Assembly: GCA_965205055.1 (NCBI GenBank)
Contig: OZ242030.1
Coordinates: forward strand, 2,232,001 to 2,296,000
Reading direction: 5' to 3'
DNA: 64,000 nt
Origin: CBDBBY01 sp965205055
GTDB lineage: Bacteria > Pseudomonadota > Alphaproteobacteria > Rhodobacterales > Rhodobacteraceae
Both the position numbers and the translations under genes were made by a program. Under the pieces are notes generated by a model. It was not told the DNA's origin. It saw only the letters and a program-made list of their open reading frames with translations, and searched no databases. Numbering within the stretch: position 1 is the first letter of the stretch; every line of letters starts with the position of its first letter. Positions 1 to 7,079 of this stretch are shown here, piece by piece.

Positions 1-411
1 GATCAGCGTATTGATCAGCGGCAAGTGCCAAGGATCGAAGGTCTCGATTCCCGCAGGCGGCCAGACGCCGCCCGATCCCTCCTCCATCGGATAAAGGGCG
101 TGCTTGAAGAAATTCCAGAACCATGCGCTGAAAAACATGATTTCCGACATGACGAACAGGATGAAGCCGTAGCGCAGGCCGATCTGCACGGCCGGCGTAT
201 GATCGCCCGAGTGCGACTCCTTGATCACGTCCGTCCACCAGCCGACCATGGTGTACGCGATGATCGCGACGCCGGCCAGCATCACCCACGGGCCGTAATC
301 CTGGAAGAACAGCACGGCGCCGAACAGCATCGTGAAGCCGCCGACCGCTCCGATGAAAGGCCAGATCGAAGGATTCAGAATATGATAGTCGTGTTGGTTC
401 CCATGCGCCAT
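1..411 (-). CDS. coxC: Cytochrome c oxidase subunit III, 3' end outside window
   Basis: Subunit III of the aa3-type terminal oxidase, an integral membrane protein that stabilises the catalytic core. The first 137 residues are visible. They start MAHGNQHDYHILNPSIWPF and continue with hydrophobic helices and the family segment WWTDVIKES, then HTPAVQIGLRYGF and MSEIMFFSAWFW. The start codon is the ATG read on the minus strand at 409-411, two bases after the ctaG stop, so the gene is the last visible member of the ctaB-coxF-ctaG-coxC series. The rest of the gene lies before position 1. The family assignment is secure. Confidence 0.95.
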   Translation of the reverse strand, partial: MAHGNQHDYHILNPSIWPFIGAVGGFTMLFGAVLFFQDYGPWVMLAGVAIIAYTMVGWWTDVIKESHSGDHTPAVQIGLRYGFILFVMSEIMFFSAWFWNFFKHALYPMEEGSGGVWPPAGIETFDPWHLPLINTLI

Positions 412-413
412 TT

Positions 414-1013
414 TCAACTCTCCTCGGAACTGGGTTCGTCTGCGCGCGCCTGCGCCGATGCCGGGCCGAGGTCGCCGCCGGGCGGCAAGTCGATCCGGTG
501 GAAGGTGTAGGACAACGTGATCGTGCCGACCGATCCCGCTTCCGGATCATCCACTATGTCGGGGTCGACAAAAAACGAAACCGGCATCTGCACGCTTTCC
601 CCCGGCTGCAGGACCTGCTCCTCGAAACAGAAGCACTGAACCTTCACGAAATATCCGCCCGCGCTGAACGGATGGACATTGTAGCTCGCGGCGCCGGCGA
701 CCGCTACGCTTGTCGGATTATGCGCCTCGTAGAACGCCAGGCCGCTCTCGCCGATGCGCAGCTTCATTTTGCGTTCCAAGGGGCGGAACTCCCAAGGCAT
801 GCCGCGCTCCTTGGATGCGTCGAAGCGAATCGTGATCGTGCGATCCAGCGCTTCGGCGCTCCCCGCTTCCGCCCGCAGAGTGGCGCCGCCGAATCCCGTG
901 ACGCGGCAGAACCAATCATAGAGCGGAACGAACCCCCAGGATGCTGCGCACATGAGGGCTGCGACGGCTCCCAGCCGAACCATCATTGCTTTGTTGCGAG
1001 TTCCGACCGACAT
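414..1013 (-). CDS. ctaG: Cytochrome c oxidase assembly protein CtaG (Cox11 family)
   Basis: Copper chaperone that delivers copper to the CuB site of oxidase subunit I. The 199-residue product has one N-terminal membrane anchor (about residues 10-30) followed by a periplasmic beta domain. The copper-binding motif CFCFEEQ is present, and the PLYDWFCRVTGFGG segment just after the anchor is diagnostic of Cox11. I chose the ATG at 1011-1013 because the upstream ATG would run through the end of the preceding small gene, whose stop is at 1018-1020. It sits in the operon between the CoxF-like gene and coxC. It is odd that its presumed client, subunit I, is not encoded in this cluster. Confidence 0.93.
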   Translation of the reverse strand: MSVGTRNKAMMVRLGAVAALMCAASWGFVPLYDWFCRVTGFGGATLRAEAGSAEALDRTITIRFDASKERGMPWEFRPLERKMKLRIGESGLAFYEAHNPTSVAVAGAASYNVHPFSAGGYFVKVQCFCFEEQVLQPGESVQMPVSFFVDPDIVDDPEAGSVGTITLSYTFHRIDLPPGGDLGPASAQARADEPSSEES

Positions 1014-1017
1014 CGCG

Positions 1018-1206
1018 TCAATCCAACAGCGACGGCCTGATGGCATGGTCGAATGCCTCAAGCATATGTCCGCTGGACAGTTTCACGATCGTGATCGAGA
1101 AAACAAGCAGCACGAACGCTCCGAGCACCCCGGCAATCCACATGTTTCTGGACCGGCGACGCGCATGAAGCTCATGCTCTTGAAAGAACGGTCCATTCAG
1201 CTCCAT
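1018..1206 (-). CDS. CoxF-like small membrane protein
   Basis: Short protein of about 62 residues: a basic N-terminal stretch (HARRRSRNMW) followed by one hydrophobic helix (about residues 20-40, VLGAFVLLVFSITIVKL). Size, position between ctaB and ctaG, and the RRR-helix-ITIVKL pattern match the small CoxF-type proteins found here in alphaproteobacterial oxidase operons, whose function is unknown. The start is uncertain. MELNGPFF (1206) overlaps the ctaB stop by 10 bp, which suggests translational coupling, and in-frame ATGs at 1215 and 1227 are alternatives. The assignment rests mainly on context. Confidence 0.62.
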   Translation of the reverse strand: MELNGPFFQEHELHARRRSRNMWIAGVLGAFVLLVFSITIVKLSSGHMLEAFDHAIRPSLLD

Positions 1207-2159
1207 GCCGGCCATCCCGAAATCCAATCTCCGCCCGAACGCAGCGCCGCGTCAATCGCCAACGCGCCGAATGAAAAGAACAGATATCCCAGAGAGAGGT
1301 TGAAAAACCCCTTTTCCGCTTTCCAGCCGTCGCTTTTCGACGCCGCCGAATCCCTTCGCAAGAGCCGCAGCGAGCGCGCCGTGAACATGAAGTTGGCGAT
1401 GAGGCTGACAGCGAAGAACGTCGGACCGCCAATTCCGCTGAACGCGATCAGGAGCGAAACGGGAATCAATGACGCGGAATACGCGAAAATCATCCTGCGC
1501 GCGGCGGCGTCGCCTCGCACGACCGGAAGCATCGGCACGCCGGTGCCCGTGTAGTCGTCCTTCGCGAACAAGGCCAGAACCCAGAAATGAGGCGGCGTCC
1601 ACAAAAAAATCAGCAGAAACATGAGCACCGCCTCAATCGAGACGCCGGCCGTCGCGACAGCCCAGCCGATCATCGGGGGAAACGCGCCCGCAGCGCCGCC
1701 GATCACGATGTTCTGCGGCGTGCGCCGCTTCAGAAACATCGTGTAGACGACAGCGTAGAAAAATATCGTGAAGGCCAGCAACGCGGCGGATTGTAGGTTG
1801 GCGGTCAGCCCGAGCATGACGACCGAAAAGCCCGACAGCCAAAGTCCGATGTAGAGGGCGGTCTCGCGCGGCACGGCGCCCGAAGGTATCGGTCGACGCC
1901 GCGTCCTTCGCATCGTCGCATCAATATCGGAATCCCACCACATGTTGAGCGCTCCCGACGCGCCGGCTCCCACGGCCACGAACACGATGGATGCGATCGC
2001 GATCAACGGATGCACTTGTCCGGGAGCGACGACCAGTCCGACTGCGGCCGTGAAGACCACAAGCGACATTACGCGCGGCTTCAACAGGGCGAACAGGTCG
2101 CCCATCTCGGCTTCGCGAGGCGCGTCGATCATTTTTGCGCTGGATGCAGTCGAACTCAT
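1197..2159 (-). CDS. ctaB: Protoheme IX farnesyltransferase (heme O synthase)
   Basis: Membrane prenyltransferase of the UbiA family that adds a farnesyl group to heme B to make heme O, the precursor of heme A for aa3 oxidase. The 320-residue product shows the first prenyl-diphosphate/Mg site as NMWWDSDID (D-x-D within the N-M-W context), a second cytoplasmic loop with KRRTPQNIVIGGAAGAFPPMIGW, and about eight hydrophobic helices. The ATG at 2157-2159 gives the usual N-terminus with LLKPRVMSLVVFTA at about residues 25-38. It begins only 37 bp after the coxB stop. In most alphaproteobacteria coxA lies between coxB and ctaB, so its absence is notable. Confidence 0.95.
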   Translation of the reverse strand: MSSTASSAKMIDAPREAEMGDLFALLKPRVMSLVVFTAAVGLVVAPGQVHPLIAIASIVFVAVGAGASGALNMWWDSDIDATMRRTRRRPIPSGAVPRETALYIGLWLSGFSVVMLGLTANLQSAALLAFTIFFYAVVYTMFLKRRTPQNIVIGGAAGAFPPMIGWAVATAGVSIEAVLMFLLIFLWTPPHFWVLALFAKDDYTGTGVPMLPVVRGDAAARRMIFAYSASLIPVSLLIAFSGIGGPTFFAVSLIANFMFTARSLRLLRRDSAASKSDGWKAEKGFFNLSLGYLFFSFGALAIDAALRSGGDWISGWPAWS

Positions 2160-2196
2160 TGGATGTTCCCGCGATGCCCCTTCGCAGACCGCCGGT

Positions 2197-3054
2197 TCAA
2201 TTGGAAGCGGTCTGCTGCAAGCGCGGAATGCCTCCGTATTCTTCGATGGCGGCGTCGAGCCATTCTTCATAGACGCTCTGGCTCACGACTTTGACCGTGA
2301 TCGGCATGTAGGAGTGGTCCTTTCCGCAAAGCTCCGAGCACTGGCCGAAATATATGCCTTCCTGCTCGGGCTTGAACCAAAGGCCTGCAAGCCGCCCCGG
2401 AACTCCGTCCTGCTTCACGCCGAAAGAAGGCACGGTCCAAGCGTGGATCACATCTGAAGCGGTCACATTCACGACGACGGTGTTGTTGACCGGCAGCACC
2501 AAGGCCGTGTCCGTAGCAAGCAGGTACTCGTCCAGAGAGTAGCCGTATTCCTCAAGCTGGTCTTTCTGCAGCATGAAGCTGTCGAACGCAAGTTCGTGGT
2601 CCGGATACTCGTAAGTCCAGTACCATTGATTGCCGGTCGCCTTTATCGTGATGTCAGCTTCCGGTATGCGTTGCTGCTTGAGCAAAATCGGCAACGAGAC
2701 CACTCCGATCGCCACCAGGATGATTATCGGGATCACTGTCCACGCAAGTTCGAAACGCAGATTGTGCGTGAACTTGGCCGGAACGGGATTCACGCGGCTG
2801 TTGTACCTCACGATCACCCAGAGCAGCAGTCCCAGGACGAAAGCGCAAATCACCGCGATCGTGTAATTGAGCAGCCGGTCCAACCAGTCGATGTCGCGAG
2901 CCACTTCGGTAACGGCCGGTTGGAAGCCGTATTCGTCCGGCCTCGGCCGTCCGATTATCTCGAGCTCCTGACTGACATCCACGCCCAGCGCGCCGGAGGC
3001 GGCGACGGCCGCTCCCAACGCCGCCAAGCTGAATATGTAACGCTTAGAGTTCAT
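2197..3054 (-). CDS. coxB: Cytochrome c oxidase subunit II
   Basis: Subunit II receives electrons from cytochrome c through the binuclear CuA centre. The 285-residue product has an N-terminal signal-like helix (SLAALGAAVAASGALG), two membrane helices (about residues 50-75 and 95-115, the second with WTVIPIIILVAIG), and a periplasmic cupredoxin domain. The CuA ligands are visible in YFGQCSELCGKDHSYMPI, with the aromatic electron-entry segment NQWYWTYEYPD upstream. The start is ATG at 3052-3054. It is the first gene of the minus-strand oxidase operon, divergent from tldD, and is followed directly by ctaB rather than by coxA. Confidence 0.97.
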   Translation of the reverse strand: MNSKRYIFSLAALGAAVAASGALGVDVSQELEIIGRPRPDEYGFQPAVTEVARDIDWLDRLLNYTIAVICAFVLGLLLWVIVRYNSRVNPVPAKFTHNLRFELAWTVIPIIILVAIGVVSLPILLKQQRIPEADITIKATGNQWYWTYEYPDHELAFDSFMLQKDQLEEYGYSLDEYLLATDTALVLPVNNTVVVNVTASDVIHAWTVPSFGVKQDGVPGRLAGLWFKPEQEGIYFGQCSELCGKDHSYMPITVKVVSQSVYEEWLDAAIEEYGGIPRLQQTASN

Positions 3055-3173
3055 CGGCGCCGTCCCATGAAACTTGAACCGACCGCGGTCCGCCCGTTCA
3101 GCGAGCCGCCCGGCATAGAATCCCATATTGTTCAGAGCGTCCCAAGACCATATATTGCATTCATTCGCAAGCA

Positions 3174-3202
3174 CCCGATGCCTTCAATATTGCGGCATCG
3201 GG
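3174..3202. promoter_or_regulatory. Perfect 9-bp inverted repeat in the coxB/tldD divergent intergenic region
   Basis: CCCGATGCC at 3174-3182 and its exact complement GGCATCGGG at 3194-3202 flank an 11-base AT-rich spacer. It lies 29 bp before the tldD ATG and about 120 bp upstream of coxB. On the plus strand the stem is followed by a broken T-rich stretch (TTTCGCCTTT), so it could be an operator-like palindrome, an RNA hairpin in the tldD leader, or a weak terminator. The sequence alone does not decide. Confidence 0.4.
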
Positions 3203-3230
3203 TTTCGCCTTTCAGCAAAAGCGGGCACGC

Positions 3231-4658
3231 ATGAACTCCGATACCACAGGCTTCCGGCCTTTCGAAACGATGATTGACAAGGACGGCGCGCTTGCTGTCC
3301 TCCGCGAGACCTCGGGAGGCGCGGACGACGGCGAGCTGTTTCTTGAACGGCGACGGTCGGAAATCCTTTCCTTCGACGACGGACGGGTGCGCCATGCCAG
3401 CTACAACGCCCGAGAAGGATTCGGCTTGCGCGCGGTTCGGGGGGAGACCGCCGGCTACGCGCATTCGACCGAGATCACCGAAGATGCGCTGAAACGCGCA
3501 GGCGGGACCGCAAGGCTGGCGGTCCGAGAAGGCGGGGGTTCAATGGCTCCTGCTCCCCGAAGGACAAACAAGAAACTCTACTCCAGCAACGATCCGGTGG
3601 ACGAAATCGACTTCCCTCGGAAAATCCGGCTGCTGAAGGAAATGGACGCGTACATGCGCGGCTTGGACAAGCGCGTCGTGCAGGCGACAGCGACGATTTC
3701 GGCGTCCATGCAGGAAATCGAGATTCTCCGGGCGGACGGCGTTTCAATGTCGGACGCGCGACCGATGTCGCAGGTCCGGGTCTCGGTCATCGTCGAAGAG
3801 AACGGACGTCGCGAAACCGGGTCGAACGCCAAAGGCGGCAGATTCGAACTCGCCGGAATCATCTCCGAAGACGAATGGAAGGCCGCGGCGCGCGAGGCGC
3901 TGCGAATCGCGCTCGTCAACCTTGATGCCGAAAAGGCGCCGGCGGGCGTGATGGACGTCGTTCTCGGTCCGGGATGGCCCGGGATCCTGCTGCACGAAGC
4001 TGTCGGCCACGGCCTCGAGGGAGATTTCAATCGCAAGGAGACTTCGGCATTCGCCGGATTGCTGGGCGAAAGGGTCGCATCTCCGGGCGTGACGGTTCTG
4101 GACGACGGAACGATCGCAGACAGGCGCGGCTCGATCACGATCGACGACGAAGGCACGCCGAGCCGCTCCAACGTCCTGATTGAAGACGGAATTCTCGTCA
4201 ACTACATGCAGGATCGGCAGAACGCCCGACTCATGGGCAGGGAGCCGACCGGCAACGGGCGGAGGCAATCGTACGAGCATGCTCCCATGCCCAGGATGAC
4301 GAACACATTCATGCTCGGCGGCGACGGCGAGCCGAGCGATATCGTGGCCGAAATCAAGGACGGCATCTACGCGGTTGGATTCGGCGGCGGCCAGGTAGAC
4401 ATAACCAACGGCAACTTCGTGTTTTCCTGCACCGAAGCTTACCGTGTCAAGAACGGCAAGGTCGGCGCGCCCATCAGCAACGCAACGCTGATCGGGGACG
4501 GCCCGACCGCGCTCAAACACATCCGGGCGATCGGAAACGATCTGCAGCTTGATCCGGGCGTCGGAATGTGCGGCAAGGCCGGACAATGGGTCCCGGTCGG
4601 AGTCGGAATACCAACAGTGCTGATCGGAGGGCTGACGGTCGGAGGTCAGGCCGCCTGA
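3231..4658 (+). CDS. tldD: Metalloprotease TldD
   Basis: TldD of the TldD/TldE (PmbA) heterodimeric zinc protease, which degrades unfolded peptides and matures certain modified peptides. The 475-residue product carries the zinc motif HEAVGHGLEGD at about residues 257-267, and the C-terminal region ends with the family pattern GQWVPVGVGIPTVLIGGLTVGG. Length matches the family. The ATG at 3231 leads directly into an N-terminus typical of TldD. It is divergent from the oxidase operon, a conserved neighbourhood in alphaproteobacteria. The partner tldE/pmbA is not in this window. Confidence 0.96.
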   Translation: MNSDTTGFRPFETMIDKDGALAVLRETSGGADDGELFLERRRSEILSFDDGRVRHASYNAREGFGLRAVRGETAGYAHSTEITEDALKRAGGTARLAVREGGGSMAPAPRRTNKKLYSSNDPVDEIDFPRKIRLLKEMDAYMRGLDKRVVQATATISASMQEIEILRADGVSMSDARPMSQVRVSVIVEENGRRETGSNAKGGRFELAGIISEDEWKAAAREALRIALVNLDAEKAPAGVMDVVLGPGWPGILLHEAVGHGLEGDFNRKETSAFAGLLGERVASPGVTVLDDGTIADRRGSITIDDEGTPSRSNVLIEDGILVNYMQDRQNARLMGREPTGNGRRQSYEHAPMPRMTNTFMLGGDGEPSDIVAEIKDGIYAVGFGGGQVDITNGNFVFSCTEAYRVKNGKVGAPISNATLIGDGPTALKHIRAIGNDLQLDPGVGMCGKAGQWVPVGVGIPTVLIGGLTVGGQAA

Positions 4659-4996
4659 ATCCGCGACAGCCGACGCGACGCATCTCTTCCCCCTAATCCG
4701 TGGTCCTGATCGGGCGCAACCGATTTTTGGGTCCATCGCAACAAAGGCACGTGGCGCGACATAGGGTCAGCTTTGATGATTTTCGCGCGCAGTCTGTTGC
4801 TGATCGATGACGGCGCAGGCGGTTTTCCGTCGGCTTTTGCACTCAATGGATCGGCGCGCGCGATGAAGCCAAGAGAAGTTCCGGTTCGTCCAACAGGCAT
4901 GTGCAGCGACCCGGCCTGACTGGCATTGACTTGATGCGTCAAGCTTTTTTTCGCGCGTGGCAACCCTGAAATCGGCGTCGCTTCGCGCAGCTGACC
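4659..4996. other. Gap without a recognisable gene
   Basis: 338 bp between the tldD stop and the fragment at 4997-5281. A minus-strand reading frame of about 105 codons runs through it into the tldD 3' end, but it has no motif I recognise and no ribosome-binding site. It may be debris of the decayed sugar-metabolism locus that follows. Confidence 0.5.
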
Positions 4997-5281
4997 TTAT
5001 GTCGCGCCGCGTACCTTTGTTGTGATGAACCCTCTTTTGCCGAGGCCTGTCGCATTCACAACCGGCGAAGCGGAATTCAGCTGGTCGGGCACGCCGACCG
5101 CGCCCGGACCGCCGCGGATAGATCGGACAGCCTCGCGATATGTTTCAGGCTCGGCGCGCAACGCGAAGTCCATGCCGGAAATCAAAGCGCCTTGCAGTTC
5201 GAAATGCTTTGTCCATTCAGGAAAAACCGTCATTATGGAGCTCCTGCCGTAGTCACTCCGATGAATTGGAGAGCCGGACAT
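4997..5281 (-). pseudogene. Possible remnant of a shikimate dehydrogenase-like oxidoreductase
   Basis: The frame has an N-terminal-like part (about residues 17-58: FPEWTKHFELQGALISGMDF, then ETYREAVRSIRG) joined to a short ending with SASPVVNATGLGK. The first part resembles the substrate-binding N-terminus of AroE-like proteins that occur in sugar-acid gene clusters, and VVNATGLGK resembles the AroE segment VVNATPLGM. A full protein would be about 270 residues, so most of the middle would be deleted. The match is from memory of the family pattern and is weak. Position next to KDPG aldolase fits a decayed sugar-acid locus. Confidence 0.3.
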
Positions 5282-5296
5282 TTTGCAATGCGTGAT

Positions 5297-5944
5297 TCAC
5301 GCGCAATCCCTGCACGCATTGGCAGCTGCAACCGCCTTGCGCGCGTTTGAGGCGATCAGGCTCCAGTTGCGGGATGCAATCTCCTTTCGCGGCGCGATCC
5401 AGGTTCCGCCCACCGCAAAGACCGACGGCATGGCCAGCCAATCGCTCAACGTATTTTGGGATACCCCTCCAGTCGGATTGAACCTGACTCCCGAACTCAC
5501 GAACGGACCGGCGATGCTATTGAGCATTGTGGGACCGCCGGAGGCGGCGGCAGGAAAGAACTTCACGAATTTGCATCCGGCGCCGAGCGCCGCGAGCACG
5601 TCCGAAGGAGTCATCGCGCCAGGGATGAACGGAAGCGATGCGGCGCGAGCCCTTTCGACTACCTGGGCCTCAAATCCGGGCGACAGGGCGAAGTGCACTC
5701 CCGAATCTGCCGATTCTTCCACCTGTTCGATGGTCAGCACCGTGCCGGCTCCGATCAGCACCTCCGGTCGCTCTTTCGCGATCAAGCGCAATGCGCCTCC
5801 GGCTGCCGTCGTTCGAAACGTTATCTCGGCGACAGGCAGGCCGCCCTCGATCAACGCGTCGGCCAAACCCAGCGCGTCGGATGCGTCATCGATTTCGACA
5901 ACTGGCACGACGCCTATTTCTGCAATGCGGTCAAACACGGTCAT
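5297..5944 (-). CDS. eda: KDPG/KHG aldolase
   Basis: Class I aldolase that cleaves 2-keto-3-deoxy-6-phosphogluconate to pyruvate and glyceraldehyde 3-phosphate in the Entner-Doudoroff pathway. The 215-residue product shows the family landmarks in order: VVPVVEIDDASDA near the N-terminus, EITFRTTAA, GAGTVLTIEQ, SPGF, PGAMTPSDVLAALGAG, and the Schiff-base lysine in CKFVKFFPA. PTGGVSQ is the phosphate-binding turn. I start at the ATG at 5942-5944 (MTVFDRIAEIGVVPV). The substrate could be the non-phosphorylated or galacto isomer. Its neighbours on both sides are broken genes, so it may be the last functional piece of a larger cluster. Confidence 0.9.
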   Translation of the reverse strand: MTVFDRIAEIGVVPVVEIDDASDALGLADALIEGGLPVAEITFRTTAAGGALRLIAKERPEVLIGAGTVLTIEQVEESADSGVHFALSPGFEAQVVERARAASLPFIPGAMTPSDVLAALGAGCKFVKFFPAAASGGPTMLNSIAGPFVSSGVRFNPTGGVSQNTLSDWLAMPSVFAVGGTWIAPRKEIASRNWSLIASNARKAVAAANACRDCA

Positions 5945-6055
5945 ATCCGAATATCCTTCAAGGCGAGAACCGGACAATTTCTTGCGCCGACCGGAAACGG
6001 CAATCCTCGTTTTCGACGCATCGCCATCCGTCCCCGTCCGCCGCCGCCCGAACCT

Positions 6056-6742
6056 TCATGCCGGTCGAGCGCTCAATGATTCTGTAGTCCCGTATGCGTC
6101 TGCAGGAAAGCAGAACGACATCATCAGAGGCTTATCGCCTGCAATGACCGAACGATGTATCCAATGCGGCGGAATGCAGGTAACGATTCCGGGCGCCATA
6201 TCGAGAGTCCGGATGTCGCCCGTCGGCGACTCCGGCGGCAAGACGCCGGTTTCGGATATGCCCGCATAGGTTTCTGATCGGTCGGGCTTGGAAAGGATAT
6301 GGCCTCGGGTCATGCAGAATTCGTCGCCGATACGCCCCGGGGGCTATCCAAGTGATCTCGCAGATCAGATCTCAAGACGCGTAGCTTCGGCCCAAATCCG
6401 ACACGCTGTGCGCGATCTCGTCCTTGCTGCCGTAAATTCAAACGAGATCCGGCATGCGCTTCACGCAGCGTCTCGCGGGATCCGCAAATGAACCGGAAAC
6501 CGCTTCGGTCGGGTGCAACGATAGCTCTTGATACATTGATCGGCGCTCCGATTGGCCGGTTCATCGCCCAATGCCGGATGATCGGCGTCGGTTCAACTAC
6601 ATCAGCCGCGTCGACGGCGAAACCCATGATTGCGCCATGCACCGCCCCATCGTCGGCCTTCGGTCAAGGTCGGCGACGGAAACGCAATATCATGGTTGAG
6701 ATACAGAAGTTCTGCAAATAGCTCACGCGAGGAAGCGGTCAT
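6056..6742 (-). pseudogene. Cupin-type glucose-6-phosphate isomerase, multiply frameshifted
   Basis: The C-terminal half (6056-6340) reads GRIGDEFCMTRGHILSKPD, then LDMAPGIVTCIPPHWIHRSV and FCFPADAYG. This matches the metal-binding cupin core of archaeal-type phosphoglucose isomerases (GHxH region, PPxWxHR, PADA). The first expected metal histidine pair appears as GHIL rather than GHIH. Upstream, an ATG at 6740-6742 opens a frame (MTASSRELFAELLYLNHDIA) that stops after about 45 codons, and a second frame contains GFAVDAADVVEPTPIIR, like the usual N-terminus. At least two frameshifts separate the pieces, so no full product can form. The N-terminal part is less certain. Confidence 0.65.
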
Positions 6743-7079
6743 GGCAATTCCTTGTTTCGTTTCGCCATCAACCGTCCCCTGAACAGCAGAGGACTACACC
6801 ATGGCCGGATGCACAGCAAATTGAAGCCTGAGTTCAAGGCTGAGCTTGAGGTCGGCGGCGGCGCGGTTCTTGATCTTGCCTGAAGCACGCTTCAGGATAT
6901 TCTCGTGGAAGGGATGCCGGAGGGGACGCAGCGTTTCGCGGCTGCGTGCCTGCCGTCGACAGCGATTTTCTTGCGTCCGAACCTTGGTTTTCTGGAGATA
7001 CTCGAGAAAAATCCGCCGCGCATAAGCGCGGCGGTTCAATGTCGGCTTGGAGAGCGCCGGGCTTATTCGGCGTCGGCCT
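6743..7079. other. Gap: terminator, otherwise no gene
   Basis: The 337 bp between the isomerase pseudogene and the first lipoprotein gene hold the terminator at 7007-7034. A minus-strand frame at 6794-7405 extends through most of it, but upstream of 7080 it runs inside the lipoprotein gene in another register and has no recognisable domain. I see no other feature here. Confidence 0.5.
7007..7034 (-). terminator. Rho-independent terminator downstream of the lipoprotein genes
   Basis: A perfect 9-bp GC stem (CCGCCGCGC / GCGCGGCGG, 7013-7021 and 7026-7034) closes a 4-base loop. Read on the minus strand it is followed at once by ATTTTT. It lies 46 bases beyond the stop of the lipoprotein gene at 7080, in the right orientation to end its transcript. 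Confidence 0.75.

Noticed and set aside
3744..4736. Minus-strand open frame of 330 codons opposite tldD
   Set aside because: tldD is unmistakable, with its HExxH motif and full family length. The antisense frame has no recognisable content.
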